Of a stretch of DNA of 64,000 bases, positions 1 to 8,770 are shown one piece after another. Position 1 is the first letter of the stretch; each line of letters opens with the position of its first letter. The translations under genes were made by a program, and so were the position numbers. This DNA is from Catenulispora sp. MAP5-51 (GTDB lineage Bacteria; Actinomycetota; Actinomycetes; Streptomycetales; Catenulisporaceae): the NCBI RefSeq assembly GCF_041261205.1, contig NZ_JBGCCH010000014.1, forward strand, positions 165,785-229,784, in the 5' to 3' direction. Under the pieces are notes generated by a model. The model was not told the origin of the DNA. It made no database searches and saw only the letters and a list, made by a program, of their open reading frames with translations.

Positions 1-971
1 TGACCACGGTCGAGACACCCCCGACCACGGCTCCGTCCCGGGCCGCGGGTCCCTCTGTGGAGGCGGCGGGCGGAGCACGCGGCGGGCACGCTATGGCGGT
101 GGTCAAGGCGTATGTCGCCCTGACCAAACCCCGCATCATCGAGCTGCTGCTCGTCACCACCATCCCGGTGATGTTCCTGGCGCTGCGCCACGTTCCGCCG
201 CTGTGGCCGGTGATCGCGGTGACCATCGGCGGATATCTGTCCGCCGGCAGTGCCAACGCGCTGAACTGCTACGTCGACCGCGACATCGACGCCGAGATGC
301 GCCGCACCCGGCGCCGTCCGGTGCCGGCCGCCTCGGTGCGCCCGCACAGCGCGCTGGTGTTCGGGCTCGTGCTCGGGGTCGTCTCCACGCTGTGGCTGGG
401 CCTGGCGGTGAACTGGCTGTCCTCGGGCCTGGCGCTCGCGGCGAACGCCTTCTACGTGCTCGTCTACACGATGGTGCTCAAGCGGCGCACGCCGCAGAAC
501 ATCGTCTGGGGCGGCGCGGCCGGTTGCTTCCCGGCGCTGATCGGCTGGACCGCGGCGACCGACCACCTGGCGTGGGCGCCGGTGGTGCTGTTCATGGTCG
601 TGTTCCTGTGGACGCCGCCGCACTTCTGGGCCCTGGCGATCCGCTACCGCGAGGACTACGCGGCCGCGAACGTGCCGATGCTGCCGGTGGTGGCCCCGGC
701 CCGCGAGGTGACCAAGCAGATCGTCTGGTACTCCTACGCGACCGTGGCCTGCTCGCTGCTGCTGTGGCCGATCGGGCACACCGGCCTGCTCTACCCGATC
801 GCCGCCGCCGTGCTCGGCGTGGTCTTCCTGGTCGAGGCGCACCGGCTGGACCTGCGGGCGCGCTCGGGCAAGGACGGCGTGGAGCTGCAGCCGATGCGGC
901 TGTTCCACTTCTCGAACATGTATCTGGCGCTGCTGTTCGTCGCCGCCGCGGTGAGCCCGCTCGTCCACTAG
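1..971 (+). CDS. ctaB: Protoheme IX farnesyltransferase (heme O synthase), start just outside the window
   Basis: Membrane UbiA-family prenyltransferase that adds a farnesyl group to protoheme IX to give heme O for cytochrome oxidase. The aspartate motif reads NCYVDRDID in the first polar loop, and the second loop reads [13 protein letters not shown]. Several hydrophobic helices follow [10 protein letters not shown]. The frame is open to the left edge. Bases 1-2 (TG) followed by ACC ACG GTC GAG look like a start codon missing only its first base, which would add about 19 residues before the GTG at 57, the first start inside the window. The partner enzyme ctaA lies at 2475 on the other strand. 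Family assignment is secure; the exact start is inferred. Confidence 0.95.
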   Translation, partial: TTVETPPTTAPSRAAGPSVEAAGGARGGHAMAVVKAYVALTKPRIIELLLVTTIPVMFLALRHVPPLWPVIAVTIGGYLSAGSANALNCYVDRDIDAEMRRTRRRPVPAASVRPHSALVFGLVLGVVSTLWLGLAVNWLSSGLALAANAFYVLVYTMVLKRRTPQNIVWGGAAGCFPALIGWTAATDHLAWAPVVLFMVVFLWTPPHFWALAIRYREDYAAANVPMLPVVAPAREVTKQIVWYSYATVACSLLLWPIGHTGLLYPIAAAVLGVVFLVEAHRLDLRARSGKDGVELQPMRLFHFSNMYLALLFVAAAVSPLVH

Positions 972-1100
972 CGCTTGCTGGTTGGCGCTCGCCCACCACA
1001 ACCGCCGCCCCGAACGACAAGCGACAGCCCGCCCCGCGAAACACGCACAAGACCTGAGCTCGAACAGCGCGCGGGCCCCTGGGGCACTAGCCTTTCCAGC

Positions 1101-2303
1101 GTGTATCGGCTCACCAACACCACCCAGCATTATGCGTGGGGTTCGCCCAGCGCCATCAGCGACCTGTTAGGCCGCGAGCCCTCCGGCAAGCCGGAGGCCG
1201 AGCTGTGGATGGGCGCGCATCCGACCGCGCCGTCCCGCATCGACGGCGGTGAGGCCACGCTGCTCGACTTCGTCTCGGCCGACCCGGTGGGGATGCTCGG
1301 GCCGCAGGTCGCCGCCCGGTTCAAGAACCGGCTGCCGTTCCTGCTCAAGGTGCTGTCGGCGGCCAAGGCGCTGTCCATCCAGACGCATCCGACGCGGGCC
1401 CAGGCCGAGGCCGGGTTCGCCGCCGAGCAGGCGCGCGGACTGGCCGCCGGCGACCCGAACCGCAACTACGTGGACGACTGGCCCAAGCCGGAGATCCTGA
1501 TGGCGCTCACCGACTTCGAGGCGCTGGCCGGATGCCGCAGCCCCCAGGACGCCGAGCAGGTGCTCGGGGCGCTCGGCGCGCTCGGGGTGGACGCGCTGGA
1601 GCCGGTCCGCGCCGAGCTCGCCGCCAAGCCGGAGCCGGCCACCGTGGCCGCGGCCATCGGGCGGCTGCTGGAGTGGCCGGCGGACACCCGCGGGCAGCTG
1701 GTGGCCGACGTCGTCGAGGCCTGCCGCGCCGGGGCCGACAAGGGCGGGGAGTTCGCCGAGGACTTCGCGGCCGCGCTGCGCGTCGCCGAGGACTTTCCCG
1801 GCGACGTCGGCTTGGTGGCGATGCTGCTGATGGAGCGGGTCGTGCTCAAGCCGGGCGAGGCGATCTTCCTGGAGGCCGGAGGCCTGCACGCCTATTTGCG
1901 CGGCACCGGCATCGAGCTGCTCGCCAACTCCGACAACGTGCTGCGCGCGGGCCTGACGCCCAAGCACATCGACGTCGCCGAGCTGCTGCGGATCATGGAC
2001 GCCGGGGTGCCCGTCCCGGTCCGGCACGGAACGGCGGTCGGCACCGGCGTCGTGGAGTTCGACACCCCGGCCCCGGAGTTCCGGCTGTACCACGCCAGCC
2101 TCGACACCGGCACCACGCTGCGCGCCGAGGTGCCCGGCACCGGACCGCGGATCGTGCTGGCGCTGTCCGGCGAGGTCGAGCTGCGGGGGACCCGCGGCAC
2201 GATGACGCTGACGCGGGGCGAGTCCTGCTTCGTGCCGGCGCGCGAGGGCCGGGTCGAGGCCACGGGGATCGCCGATCTCATGGTGGCCGCGCCGGGGGTG
2301 TAG
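1101..2303 (+). CDS. manA: Mannose-6-phosphate isomerase, type I
   Basis: Zinc-dependent cupin enzyme interconverting mannose 6-phosphate and fructose 6-phosphate. It links mannose to glycolysis and supplies mannose 6-phosphate for GDP-mannose. Family signatures are visible: the N-terminal HYAWGS, the zinc-site segment ALSIQTHPT, the glutamate in PEILMALTDFEAL, and EAGGLHAYLRGTGIELLANS. I chose the GTG at 1101 because homology begins there (YRLTNTTQHYAWG). The frame stays open to 975 but the extra residues look like non-coding translation. The protein is then about 400 residues, normal for the family. It lies only a few kb from the mannoside locus at 7.4-17.2 kb and could process its product, but it is not in the same operon. 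Confidence 0.93.
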   Translation: MYRLTNTTQHYAWGSPSAISDLLGREPSGKPEAELWMGAHPTAPSRIDGGEATLLDFVSADPVGMLGPQVAARFKNRLPFLLKVLSAAKALSIQTHPTRAQAEAGFAAEQARGLAAGDPNRNYVDDWPKPEILMALTDFEALAGCRSPQDAEQVLGALGALGVDALEPVRAELAAKPEPATVAAAIGRLLEWPADTRGQLVADVVEACRAGADKGGEFAEDFAAALRVAEDFPGDVGLVAMLLMERVVLKPGEAIFLEAGGLHAYLRGTGIELLANSDNVLRAGLTPKHIDVAELLRIMDAGVPVPVRHGTAVGTGVVEFDTPAPEFRLYHASLDTGTTLRAEVPGTGPRIVLALSGEVELRGTRGTMTLTRGESCFVPAREGRVEATGIADLMVAAPGV

Positions 2304-2316
2304 CGAGAAAGTCCGC

Positions 2317-2344
2317 CGGCCCGGGCAACCCGATGCCCGGGCCG
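2317..2344 (+). terminator. Hairpin after manA
   Basis: Perfect 11-bp stem (CGGCCCGGGCA / TGCCCGGGCCG) with a 6-base loop, 13 bases after the manA stop. There is no T-run, so it is a terminator-like hairpin of the GC-rich actinobacterial kind. Confidence 0.6.
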
Positions 2345-2411
2345 ATCCCTCAAGGACCGGTGAGGAGAAAGACCATCGGGCCGTCGCGGAAGCCCTGACC
2401 GCCCGCACGAA

Positions 2412-2448
2412 CGTGTCCCCGGCCCGCGAGCATCGGACCGGGGACACG
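2412..2448. terminator. Second hairpin between convergent manA and ctaA
   Basis: An 11-bp perfect stem (CGTGTCCCCGG / CCGGGGACACG) with a 15-base loop, located 27 bases beyond the ctaA stop (minus strand). It can serve ctaA on the minus strand and back up the hairpin at 2317 for manA. Confidence 0.5.
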
Positions 2449-2474
2449 GGTACGGGTGTCAGGCGGGGGCCGCC

Positions 2475-3566
2475 TTACGCCAGGGCGGGCTCGGCGCCGG
2501 TCGCAACCTCTGCGCCGGTCTCAGACTCTGTGCCGCCCTCAGACTCTGCGCCGGCCTCGGCCTTGCGCTCCCGCATGGCCAGCAGCACCCGCCACGTCGC
2601 GGCCCACACGATCGCCGCGCCGAACATGTGGATCCCGACCAGCAGGACCGGCAGGTGCGTGAAGTACTGCACGTAGCCGATCACGCCCTGCGCCATCAGC
2701 AGCAGGAACAGGTCGCGGACCGTGTTCAGGATCCGGGGGGAGGCCCCGGTGGCCTTCAGCGCGAACCACAGCGCCACTGTTAGGCCGACGACCAGGAACA
2801 CCAGGTCGGCGTGCAGCTGCGTGGCGTTGGCCGGGCTGAGCGGGAAGCGCTTGTGGCCCGGGTCGCCAGCCTTGGCGCCGGAGTGCGGGCCGCTGCCGGT
2901 GACGATGGTGCCGGCGATGAGGAGCGCGCCGACGCTGGCGGTGAGGACGTAGCCGAGGGTGCGCAGGACCGGCTGGACGGTCGGGGTCGGGGCGGCGTCG
3001 TGGGGCTCGCGGTTGCGGACCCACAGGACGTACGACAGCGCGACCATGCCCATCGACACCAGCATGTGCAGGGAGACCCAGATCGGGGCCAGGTGGGTGC
3101 GCACCGAGATGCCGCCGATGACCGCCTGGACCACGACGCCCACGAACAGCGTCCAGGACAGCTTGTTCAGCACCGCGCGGCGCGGGTGCCAGCGCATGCA
3201 CGCGATGATCGCCGCGCCGACCGCGACCGAGACCGCGAAGGTCAGCATGCGGTTGGTGAACTCCACGACGCCGTACGCGCCGAGCCGGCTGGTCGGGACC
3301 AGGCTGCCGTCGGTGCAGGTGGGCCAGGTCGGGCAGCCCAGGCCGGAGTCGGTGAGGCGGACCGCGCCGCCGGTGACGATGATGCCGATGTTGGCGACGA
3401 AGGCGGCGAAGCAGGTCCAGGTGAGGATGGCCGGGGTGGTGCGCCAGGCGAGGACGCGGGAGAGGAGGTTGGTGGCGGCCGGCTTGGCGGCCGGGGCGGG
3501 CTCGGCGGTCGCAGCGGCGGCCTCGGCCTGCTCGCTGGCCGGGGCGTCCCCGGCGGTCTGCGTCAT
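2475..3566 (-). CDS. ctaA: Heme A synthase (COX15/CtaA family)
   Basis: Polytopic membrane enzyme that oxidises the heme O methyl group to make heme A for aa3 oxidase. Visible family features: the first helix followed by VRLTDSGLGCPTWPTC (conserved loop with two cysteines), EFTNRMLTF, and histidines in RTHLAPIWVSLHM, QLHADLVFL and GIHMFGAA, which would ligate heme. Termini are Ala/Glu-rich and probably cytoplasmic. Length 363 residues. It starts 7 bases after the ABC permease stop, so it is probably cotranscribed and coupled to the two ABC genes upstream on the minus strand. This matches the arrangement I recall from Streptomyces. Confidence 0.93.
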   Translation of the reverse strand: MTQTAGDAPASEQAEAAAATAEPAPAAKPAATNLLSRVLAWRTTPAILTWTCFAAFVANIGIIVTGGAVRLTDSGLGCPTWPTCTDGSLVPTSRLGAYGVVEFTNRMLTFAVSVAVGAAIIACMRWHPRRAVLNKLSWTLFVGVVVQAVIGGISVRTHLAPIWVSLHMLVSMGMVALSYVLWVRNREPHDAAPTPTVQPVLRTLGYVLTASVGALLIAGTIVTGSGPHSGAKAGDPGHKRFPLSPANATQLHADLVFLVVGLTVALWFALKATGASPRILNTVRDLFLLLMAQGVIGYVQYFTHLPVLLVGIHMFGAAIVWAATWRVLLAMRERKAEAGAESEGGTESETGAEVATGAEPALA

Positions 3567-3573
3567 CGTCCTG

Positions 3574-4398
3574 CTACTCCCACTTGAAGGTCCGGGCGGC
3601 CACCGCGATCGCGGCCACGGCCCAGGCGGCGAGGATACCGACGTTCGCCCACGGCAGCGTGGAGCCGTGCTGGAGCACGTCGCGCAGGCCGTTGGTGAGG
3701 GCGCTGATCGGGAGGGCGTCGAGCACGTGGCGCACTCCCGAGGGGAACTTGGACAGCGGGATGATCACTCCGCCGCCGGCCAGCAGCAGCAGGAACACGA
3801 AGTTCGCCAGGCCCAGGGTGGCCTCGGCGCGCAGCGTGCCGGCCATCAGCATGGCCAGGCCCGCGAAGGTGCCGGTGGCCAGGATGATCAGCACCGCCAC
3901 CGCCAGCGGGTCGCCGTGCGGCTTCCAGCCCATCGCCAGGGCGATCGCCGACAGCAGCGCGATCTGGATCACCTCGACGCACAGCACGCACAGCGCCTTG
4001 GCCACGATCAGGCCCCAGCGCGGCAGCGGGGTGGCGCCCATACGCTTGAGCACGCCGTAGCGGCGCTCGAAGCCGGTGGCGATGGCAAGGCCGGTGAACG
4101 CCGTGGACAGCACCGCCGCGCCGAACAGGCCCGGGGCGTAGAAGTCGATGCGCTTGCCGGGGCCGGAGGTGGCGACCAGCGACTCGCCGGAGAACAGGAC
4201 CATCATCAGCGCCGGGATCACTATGGTCAGCAGCAGCTGCTCGGGGTTGCGGAGCATCAGGCGGACCTCGTGCGCGGCCTGCGCGAGGATCATGCGGGAA
4301 GCCGGGGCGGCGCCGGGCTTCGGGGTGAAGCTCAGCGCGGCCGGGCGGGCGTCGGCGTTCAAGGCACCGGTGTCGTCGGCGGAGGCGGTGGTCGTCAA
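3574..4398 (-). CDS. ABC-2 type exporter permease
   Basis: Membrane subunit of a two-component exporter, DrrB-like in layout: a hydrophilic N-terminus, then six hydrophobic segments beginning near LLLTIVIPALMMVLF. The conserved ABC-2 turn reads RYGVLKRMGATPLPRW. I place the start at the TTG at 4398, whose bases overlap the ATPase stop (TTGA), preceded by GGGAA. That gives about 274 residues, and the longer upstream frame would run back through the ATPase gene. Substrate unknown; the position next to ctaA/ctaB invites a heme or respiratory link, but the sequence does not show it. Confidence 0.85.
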   Translation of the reverse strand: MTTTASADDTGALNADARPAALSFTPKPGAAPASRMILAQAAHEVRLMLRNPEQLLLTIVIPALMMVLFSGESLVATSGPGKRIDFYAPGLFGAAVLSTAFTGLAIATGFERRYGVLKRMGATPLPRWGLIVAKALCVLCVEVIQIALLSAIALAMGWKPHGDPLAVAVLIILATGTFAGLAMLMAGTLRAEATLGLANFVFLLLLAGGGVIIPLSKFPSGVRHVLDALPISALTNGLRDVLQHGSTLPWANVGILAAWAVAAIAVAARTFKWE

Positions 4399-5321
4399 CG
4401 GAGTTCCCGTCCGGTCAGATCGAGGAAGGCGTCTTCGAGGGTACGGCGTCCCACGCTCAGCCCCTGCGGCATCACGTCCTTCTCCGCGCACCACGCGGTC
4501 ACCTTCGCCAGCACGCCGGGGGTGATGTCGCCGCCGACGGTGTAGGTGCCGGCCGGCTGCTCCTCGGCGCTCAGGCCGGCCGGCAGCGTCGCCAGCAGCC
4601 CGGCCACGTCCAGGCCGGGCGGCGCGGTGAAGCGGATCGCGGTGTCGGCGGTGCCGTTCGCGGCGGCCAGGGCTGCCGGGGTGTCGTGCGCGATCACCCG
4701 GCCGGAGTCGACGATCGCGACCGTGTCGGCCAGCCGCTCGGCCTCGTCCAGCAGGTGGGTGGTGAGCACCACGGTGACGCCGTCGGCCCGCAGCTGCTCG
4801 ATCAGCTCCCAGGTGGCGTGGCGGGCCTGCACGTCCAGTCCGGCGGTGGGCTCGTCCAGGAACACCAGTTCCGGGCGCCCGACCACGGCCAGCGCCAGCG
4901 AGAGCCGCTGCTGCTGCCCGCCGGACAGCCGCCGGAACGTGGTCCGGCCGGCCGAGCCCAGGCCCAGGCGCTCGATCAGCGCGTCGGTGTCCAGGGGGTT
5001 CGCGTAGAGCTTGGCGGTGTGCTTCAGCATCTCCACCGCGCGCACGCTGGGGTAGATGCCGCCGGACTGCAGCATCACACCGATCCGCGGCCGCAGCTGC
5101 TCACCCTGGGCGACCGGATCGAGCCCGAGCACGCGCACGGTGCCGCCGTCGGGCCGGCGGTAGCCCTCGCAGCACTCGATCGTGGAGGTCTTGCCGGCCC
5201 CGTTCGGGCCGAGCACGGCGGTGATGGTCCCGGTCTGCACGCGCAGGTCCAGGCCGTCCACCGCGGTCTTGGCGCCGTACCTCTTGACCAGGCCGGTCAC
5301 TTCTACGGCTGCTTGTCCCAT
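4395..5321 (-). CDS. ABC exporter ATP-binding subunit (DrrA-like)
   Basis: Nucleotide-binding subunit, 308 residues, pairing with the permease at 3574. Walker A is GPNGAGKT, the ABC signature is LSGGQQQRLSLALA and Walker B is LVFLDEPTAGLD, followed by the switch histidine in TTHLLDEAE. The C-terminal extension (from about residue 215) is typical of the DrrA/CcmA exporter group. The ATG at 5321 is the first gene of the minus-strand run ATPase - permease - ctaA, and a promoter should lie in 5322-5410. No precise substrate can be read. Confidence 0.9.
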   Translation of the reverse strand: MGQAAVEVTGLVKRYGAKTAVDGLDLRVQTGTITAVLGPNGAGKTSTIECCEGYRRPDGGTVRVLGLDPVAQGEQLRPRIGVMLQSGGIYPSVRAVEMLKHTAKLYANPLDTDALIERLGLGSAGRTTFRRLSGGQQQRLSLALAVVGRPELVFLDEPTAGLDVQARHATWELIEQLRADGVTVVLTTHLLDEAERLADTVAIVDSGRVIAHDTPAALAAANGTADTAIRFTAPPGLDVAGLLATLPAGLSAEEQPAGTYTVGGDITPGVLAKVTAWCAEKDVMPQGLSVGRRTLEDAFLDLTGRELR

Positions 5322-5410
5322 AGCGGAGATTCTACGAAGACAACCTGTAGTGCTCCCTGCCGGGTCTTGCTGTTATGTGCGCCACACGCTCTCAGGTGGC
5401 GGTTCGGGAG

Positions 5411-5454
5411 CCGGCTCAGCACCGGCTCAGCGCCGACTCGGCACCGGCTCAGTA
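5411..5454. repeat. 11-bp x 4 tandem repeat over a stop codon
   Basis: Four copies of an 11-bp unit beginning at 5411, 5422, 5433 and 5444 (CCGGCTCAGCA, CCGGCTCAGCG, CCGACTCGGCA, CCGGCTCAGTA). The last copy contains the stop codon of the minus-strand gene at 5449-6087. The rest of the gap 5322-5410 shows no gene. Confidence 0.8.
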
Positions 5455-6087
5455 GCCGGGCCGCTTGATCGGGTTGGAGGTCGGCAGGTCCAGCTCCACG
5501 ACCTCGAACTCCTCCAGCGCGATCAGCTGGACACCCTCCTTGATCTGCTCGAACGCCGCCTTCCGGATCGCGGCCTGCGGCCCGCGCGAGGCCGCCAGCG
5601 CGTCCATGTCCTGGAAGATCACGCTCACCCCGCCCATGCCGAGGTTCCGCTCCAGGAGCAGGCTGGCGCCCTGGAAGCCGTCGAGCTCCTGCAGCTGGGG
5701 CAGGCCGACCTCCTTGAACGCCTTGACGAGCTTGTCGGCGTGGTCCGGGGCGAAGGCCATCCGCTGCAGGCGGAAGCCGCCGCTGCTCGCCGGGGCGGGC
5801 CGGGTGAAGACGGCCGCCTCCAGATTCATGGTGGTGATCGTCGAGACGAAGCGGGACAGCATCTCGGTGCGCCGGTCGCGCAGGCTCTCGTCGCTGTCCT
5901 TCAGCGCCTGCTCGGTCTCCCACCAGGAGCCGGTGAGGATCTTGCCCAGCGTCCGGTCGGCGAAGACGCCGATGCCGTCGAACCCGGGCTGTTCGGCCAT
6001 CATCCCCGGGACCGCCTTGGCGATCACGTCCAGGGCCGGGCCGACGTCCGCCGGATCGGTGGTGATGTAGAGGCTGCGGACGAACAT
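5449..6087 (-). CDS. Tandem ferredoxin-like (ABM-type) barrel protein
   Basis: A 212-residue protein that reads as two related halves, each like an antibiotic-biosynthesis-monooxygenase / dimeric alpha-beta barrel domain: FVRSLYITTDPADVG...PGFDGIGVF...GSWWETEQAL, then FRLQRMAFAPDHADK...DGFQGASLLLERN. Substrate and chemistry are unknown; such folds include small monooxygenases, heme-degrading enzymes and isomerases. The start at 6087 has a clear GGAGGA ribosome-binding site, and the frame upstream of it lacks homology. Two identical 12-bp palindromes lie about 100-130 bp upstream and may control it. Confidence 0.65.
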   Translation of the reverse strand: MFVRSLYITTDPADVGPALDVIAKAVPGMMAEQPGFDGIGVFADRTLGKILTGSWWETEQALKDSDESLRDRRTEMLSRFVSTITTMNLEAAVFTRPAPASSGGFRLQRMAFAPDHADKLVKAFKEVGLPQLQELDGFQGASLLLERNLGMGGVSVIFQDMDALAASRGPQAAIRKAAFEQIKEGVQLIALEEFEVVELDLPTSNPIKRPGY

Positions 6088-6186
6088 GATCGTCCTCCCA
6101 TTCGCGTGTTCTCCCATCAGGCCAGTGCAGGCTCGGCGGCGTGGCAAGCGGGGGTGGGCTGTTCGTGGGAGGTGACGGTCGGTTAC

Positions 6187-6220
6187 TGAACCGGTTCATA
6201 CGAATCACTGAACCGGTTCA
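6187..6220. promoter_or_regulatory. Pair of TGAACCGGTTCA operators, 22 bp apart
   Basis: Perfect 12-bp palindrome TGAACCGGTTCA at 6187-6198 and again at 6209-6220, with the identical wider context ACTGAACCGGTTCAT. The period is 22 bp, two helical turns. The central CCGG resembles LacI-family operators. The second copy contains the stop codon of the lacI-type gene, and both lie upstream of the minus-strand gene starting at 6087. Confidence 0.6.
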
Positions 6221-7249
6221 TGCCCCGCGTTCGCTGTAAGGGGCGCGGGTGCTCTCCCGGACCGTGAGCCGGGGCGTGGCGCTCTGCACGTCGCGCACCG
6301 AGCCCGGCTCGTCGACGGCGGCCAGCAGCATCGCCGCGACCTGGCCGCCGAGCGCGAAGGTGTCGCGGCTCAGCGCGGTGATCGCCGGGTGCACGATGCG
6401 GGTGAGCAGCGAGTCCTCGAAGGAGACCACCGACAGGCCGGCCGGCACCGCCACCCCCATCTCCGCGGCCACCGCCAGCCCGGCGACCGCCATCACGTCC
6501 GAGTCGAAGATCAGCGCGCTGGGCCGGTTCGGGCTGCTCAGCAGCGCGCGGGTGGCCGAGGCGCCCTGGGCGTCGCTGAAGTCGGTCGGGACCGAGACCG
6601 CGTCCACCAGGTGCAGGCGGCGGGAGGCGTCCTTCAGCGCGCGGATGCGGCGGCGGGTGTGGTGGAACGCCTCGTCGCCGGCGACGTGCGCGATCCGGCG
6701 GTGGCCCAGGGCCGCCAGGTAGTCCACCAGCGACAGCATCGCCTCCCGGTCGTCGGCCCAGACGCTGGGCAGCGCGCCGTGCCCGCCGGGCCCGCCGATC
6801 ACCACGGCCGGGACGCCCAGGCCCTCCAGGACTGGCACGCGCTTGTCCCGGTGCTGCAGGTCGACCAGGACGAAGCCGTCCACGTGCCGCTCGGAGGTCC
6901 AGCGCCGGTAGACCTCGATCTCGGCCGCGGTGTCCTCGACGATCATCAGGTGCAGGGCCACCGAGCGGGCCGAGAGCCCGGCCTGCAATCCGGCCAGCAG
7001 CAGGCCGAAGAACGGCTCGGCGCCGATGGTCTGTGCCGGGCGCGCGACCACCAGGCCGACGGCGTCGGCTCGGGCGCCGCCCAGGGCCCGCGCGGCTTTG
7101 TGCGGCCGCCAGTTCATCTCCGAGGCCACACGAAGGATCCGCTCCCGGGTGGCGGGGCTTACGCCAGGGCGGTCGTTCAGCGCGAACGACACGGCGCTCT
7201 TGGACACCCCGGCACTGCGGGCGATGTCGTCGATCGTGGGCCTGGTCAC
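6218..7249 (-). CDS. LacI-family repressor of the adjacent sugar locus
   Basis: DNA-binding regulator with sugar-binding core, about 343 residues. The N-terminal HTH reads RPTIDDIARSAGVSKSAVSF followed by ALNDRPGVSPATRERIL, with the hinge helix near NWRPHKAARALG. The rest is a periplasmic-binding-protein-like domain ending in DNA-distal strands (LSVVSFEDSLL). The start is the GTG at 7249, preceded by AAGGGAT; the longer frame upstream has no homology. It is divergent from the transporter operon, and a 21-bp near-perfect operator lies just downstream of that operon's promoter. It therefore probably represses the operon until an inducing sugar, perhaps a mannoside, binds. Confidence 0.92.
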   Translation of the reverse strand: MTRPTIDDIARSAGVSKSAVSFALNDRPGVSPATRERILRVASEMNWRPHKAARALGGARADAVGLVVARPAQTIGAEPFFGLLLAGLQAGLSARSVALHLMIVEDTAAEIEVYRRWTSERHVDGFVLVDLQHRDKRVPVLEGLGVPAVVIGGPGGHGALPSVWADDREAMLSLVDYLAALGHRRIAHVAGDEAFHHTRRRIRALKDASRRLHLVDAVSVPTDFSDAQGASATRALLSSPNRPSALIFDSDVMAVAGLAVAAEMGVAVPAGLSVVSFEDSLLTRIVHPAITALSRDTFALGGQVAAMLLAAVDEPGSVRDVQSATPRLTVRESTRAPYSERGA

Positions 7250-7288
7250 GAATCGGTATCCCTTCCCCGGTGGGGGTCGTCTCGCCCC

Positions 7289-7317
7289 TTGACACCCCGG
7301 ATGACGCAGAGCATAGT
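7289..7317 (+). promoter_or_regulatory. Sigma-70-type promoter of the sugar operon
   Basis: TTGACA at 7289-7294 and CATAGT at 7312-7317 with a 17-bp spacer, 100 bp before the binding-protein start. This is the best consensus-like promoter seen in the window. Confidence 0.6.
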
Positions 7318-7329
7318 CCCCTTTCACTA

Positions 7330-7350
7330 GAGCGGTTTAGTAAAACTCTC
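7330..7350. promoter_or_regulatory. 21-bp LacI-type operator
   Basis: Near-perfect dyad with arms GAGnGnTTTA and TAAAnCnCTC around a single central base; 8 of 10 pairs match. It starts 13 bp after the -10 element, so bound repressor would block the start of transcription. Confidence 0.65.
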
Positions 7351-7416
7351 GTGAACGAGAGAGCACTCCCCGAACGCACCTCCACCACGAACCCCTCACA
7401 CGGAAAGCCGGGAGTC

Positions 7417-8721
7417 ATGACCATGCGCAGGACCACAGCGGTATCCGCCATAGCCGTCGCCGCGACGCTGCTGGCGGGCTGCGGCGTCGGGAGCAAGTCC
7501 TCCTCCACGGACGCGAACAAGACGGTCTCCACGACCGCGGCGCTGTCCGGCTCGATCACCTTCCAGACCTGGTCGCTGAAGAACGACAAGTTCACGCCGT
7601 ACTTCACGAAGCTGATCGCCGACTTCAAGGCGGCGCACCCGGGCACGGACATCAACTGGATCGACCAGCCCGGCGACGGCTACCCGACCAAGGTGGCCAG
7701 CCAGGTCTCGACCAACAGCCTGCCCGACGTGATCAACCTGCCGCCGGACATCGCGCACGCCGTGGCCAAGACCGGCAACCTGCTGGACCTGAAGCAGAAC
7801 GTCCCGACGCTGCAGGCGGACTGGGTCAAGAGCGGTCTGAACGCCTACAACTACCAGGACATCTCCAGCGCCTCCCAGTTCTTCGGCTTCCCCTGGTACC
7901 TCGGCACCGACGTGAGCTACTGGAACAAGACGATGATGGCCAAGGACGGCCTGGACGCGGACAACCCGCCGAAGACCTTCGACGACCTGGTCGCGCAGGC
8001 GAAGACGATGCACGACAAGTCCGGCGGCAAGGACTACCTGATGTCGCGCGCCCCGGGGCTGTCCGACATCGCGAACACCGGCACCAAGCTGCTGTCCGAC
8101 GACGGCACGAAGTTCGCCTTCAACACCGCGCCGGCCGAGGCGATGCTGGACAAGTACACCGCCGCCTACAAGGCCGGGTACCTGCCGTCGAACGTCCTGG
8201 ACAACAGCTACGAGGGCAACTCCACGCTGTTCAGCAAGCAGCAGGTGGCCTGGACCACCGGCGGCGGCAACCTGATCACCAGCCTCCAGCAGGACAACCC
8301 GACCCTGGCCCCGAACGTGGTTCCGTCCCCGGCACTGGACACCGCGCCGCTGTACGTGCAGGGCCTGTCGGTGGCCAGCAAGAGCAAGAACCTCCCGTTG
8401 GCCCTGGCCTTCGCCGAGTACGTGACCGACGACGCGAACCAGCAGGCGTTCCTCAAGCTGGCACCGGGCTTCCTGCCGGGTTCCTCGGCCTCGGCCAACA
8501 ACCCGATGTACAGCAAGAGCGACGGCACGCCGCAGGGCGACGCCGCGGTGATCGCGTACAAGGACATGCAGACCGCGGTGAACTTCACGCCGCCGATCTG
8601 GACCGACGCGATGAACACGATCCTGAACCAGGAGATCGCCAAGGCGATGACCGGCAAGGAGACCTCGAAGCAGGCCCTGGACAACACCGTCAACCAGGCG
8701 AACGCGCTGCTCACGCAGTGA
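7417..8721 (+). CDS. Sugar ABC transporter substrate-binding lipoprotein
   Basis: Extracellular solute-binding protein, family 1 (MalE-like), about 434 residues, tethered by lipid. The signal peptide ends in the lipobox LLAGC, with the lipidated cysteine at residue 22. The sugar-binding core has features such as SGSITFQTWS, GFPWYLGTDVSYWNK and TWTTGGGN. Either ATG 7417 or ATG 7423 could be the start; the GGGAG at 7410 is better spaced for 7423. It is the first gene of the operon with two permeases, hydrolases, a reductase and a kinase. The ligand is probably an oligosaccharide or mannoside judging from the GH38 neighbour, but that is inference. Confidence 0.93.
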   Translation: MTMRRTTAVSAIAVAATLLAGCGVGSKSSSTDANKTVSTTAALSGSITFQTWSLKNDKFTPYFTKLIADFKAAHPGTDINWIDQPGDGYPTKVASQVSTNSLPDVINLPPDIAHAVAKTGNLLDLKQNVPTLQADWVKSGLNAYNYQDISSASQFFGFPWYLGTDVSYWNKTMMAKDGLDADNPPKTFDDLVAQAKTMHDKSGGKDYLMSRAPGLSDIANTGTKLLSDDGTKFAFNTAPAEAMLDKYTAAYKAGYLPSNVLDNSYEGNSTLFSKQQVAWTTGGGNLITSLQQDNPTLAPNVVPSPALDTAPLYVQGLSVASKSKNLPLALAFAEYVTDDANQQAFLKLAPGFLPGSSASANNPMYSKSDGTPQGDAAVIAYKDMQTAVNFTPPIWTDAMNTILNQEIAKAMTGKETSKQALDNTVNQANALLTQ

Positions 8722-8770
8722 TGTGTGTCCCCCCCCAGGCCTGAGTAGGAGTAGGAGTTAGAGGAAACCG

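Noticed and set aside
975..1100. Start of manA at TTG 975
   Set aside because: No homology before residue YRLTNTT; the GTG at 1101 gives a normal-length enzyme.
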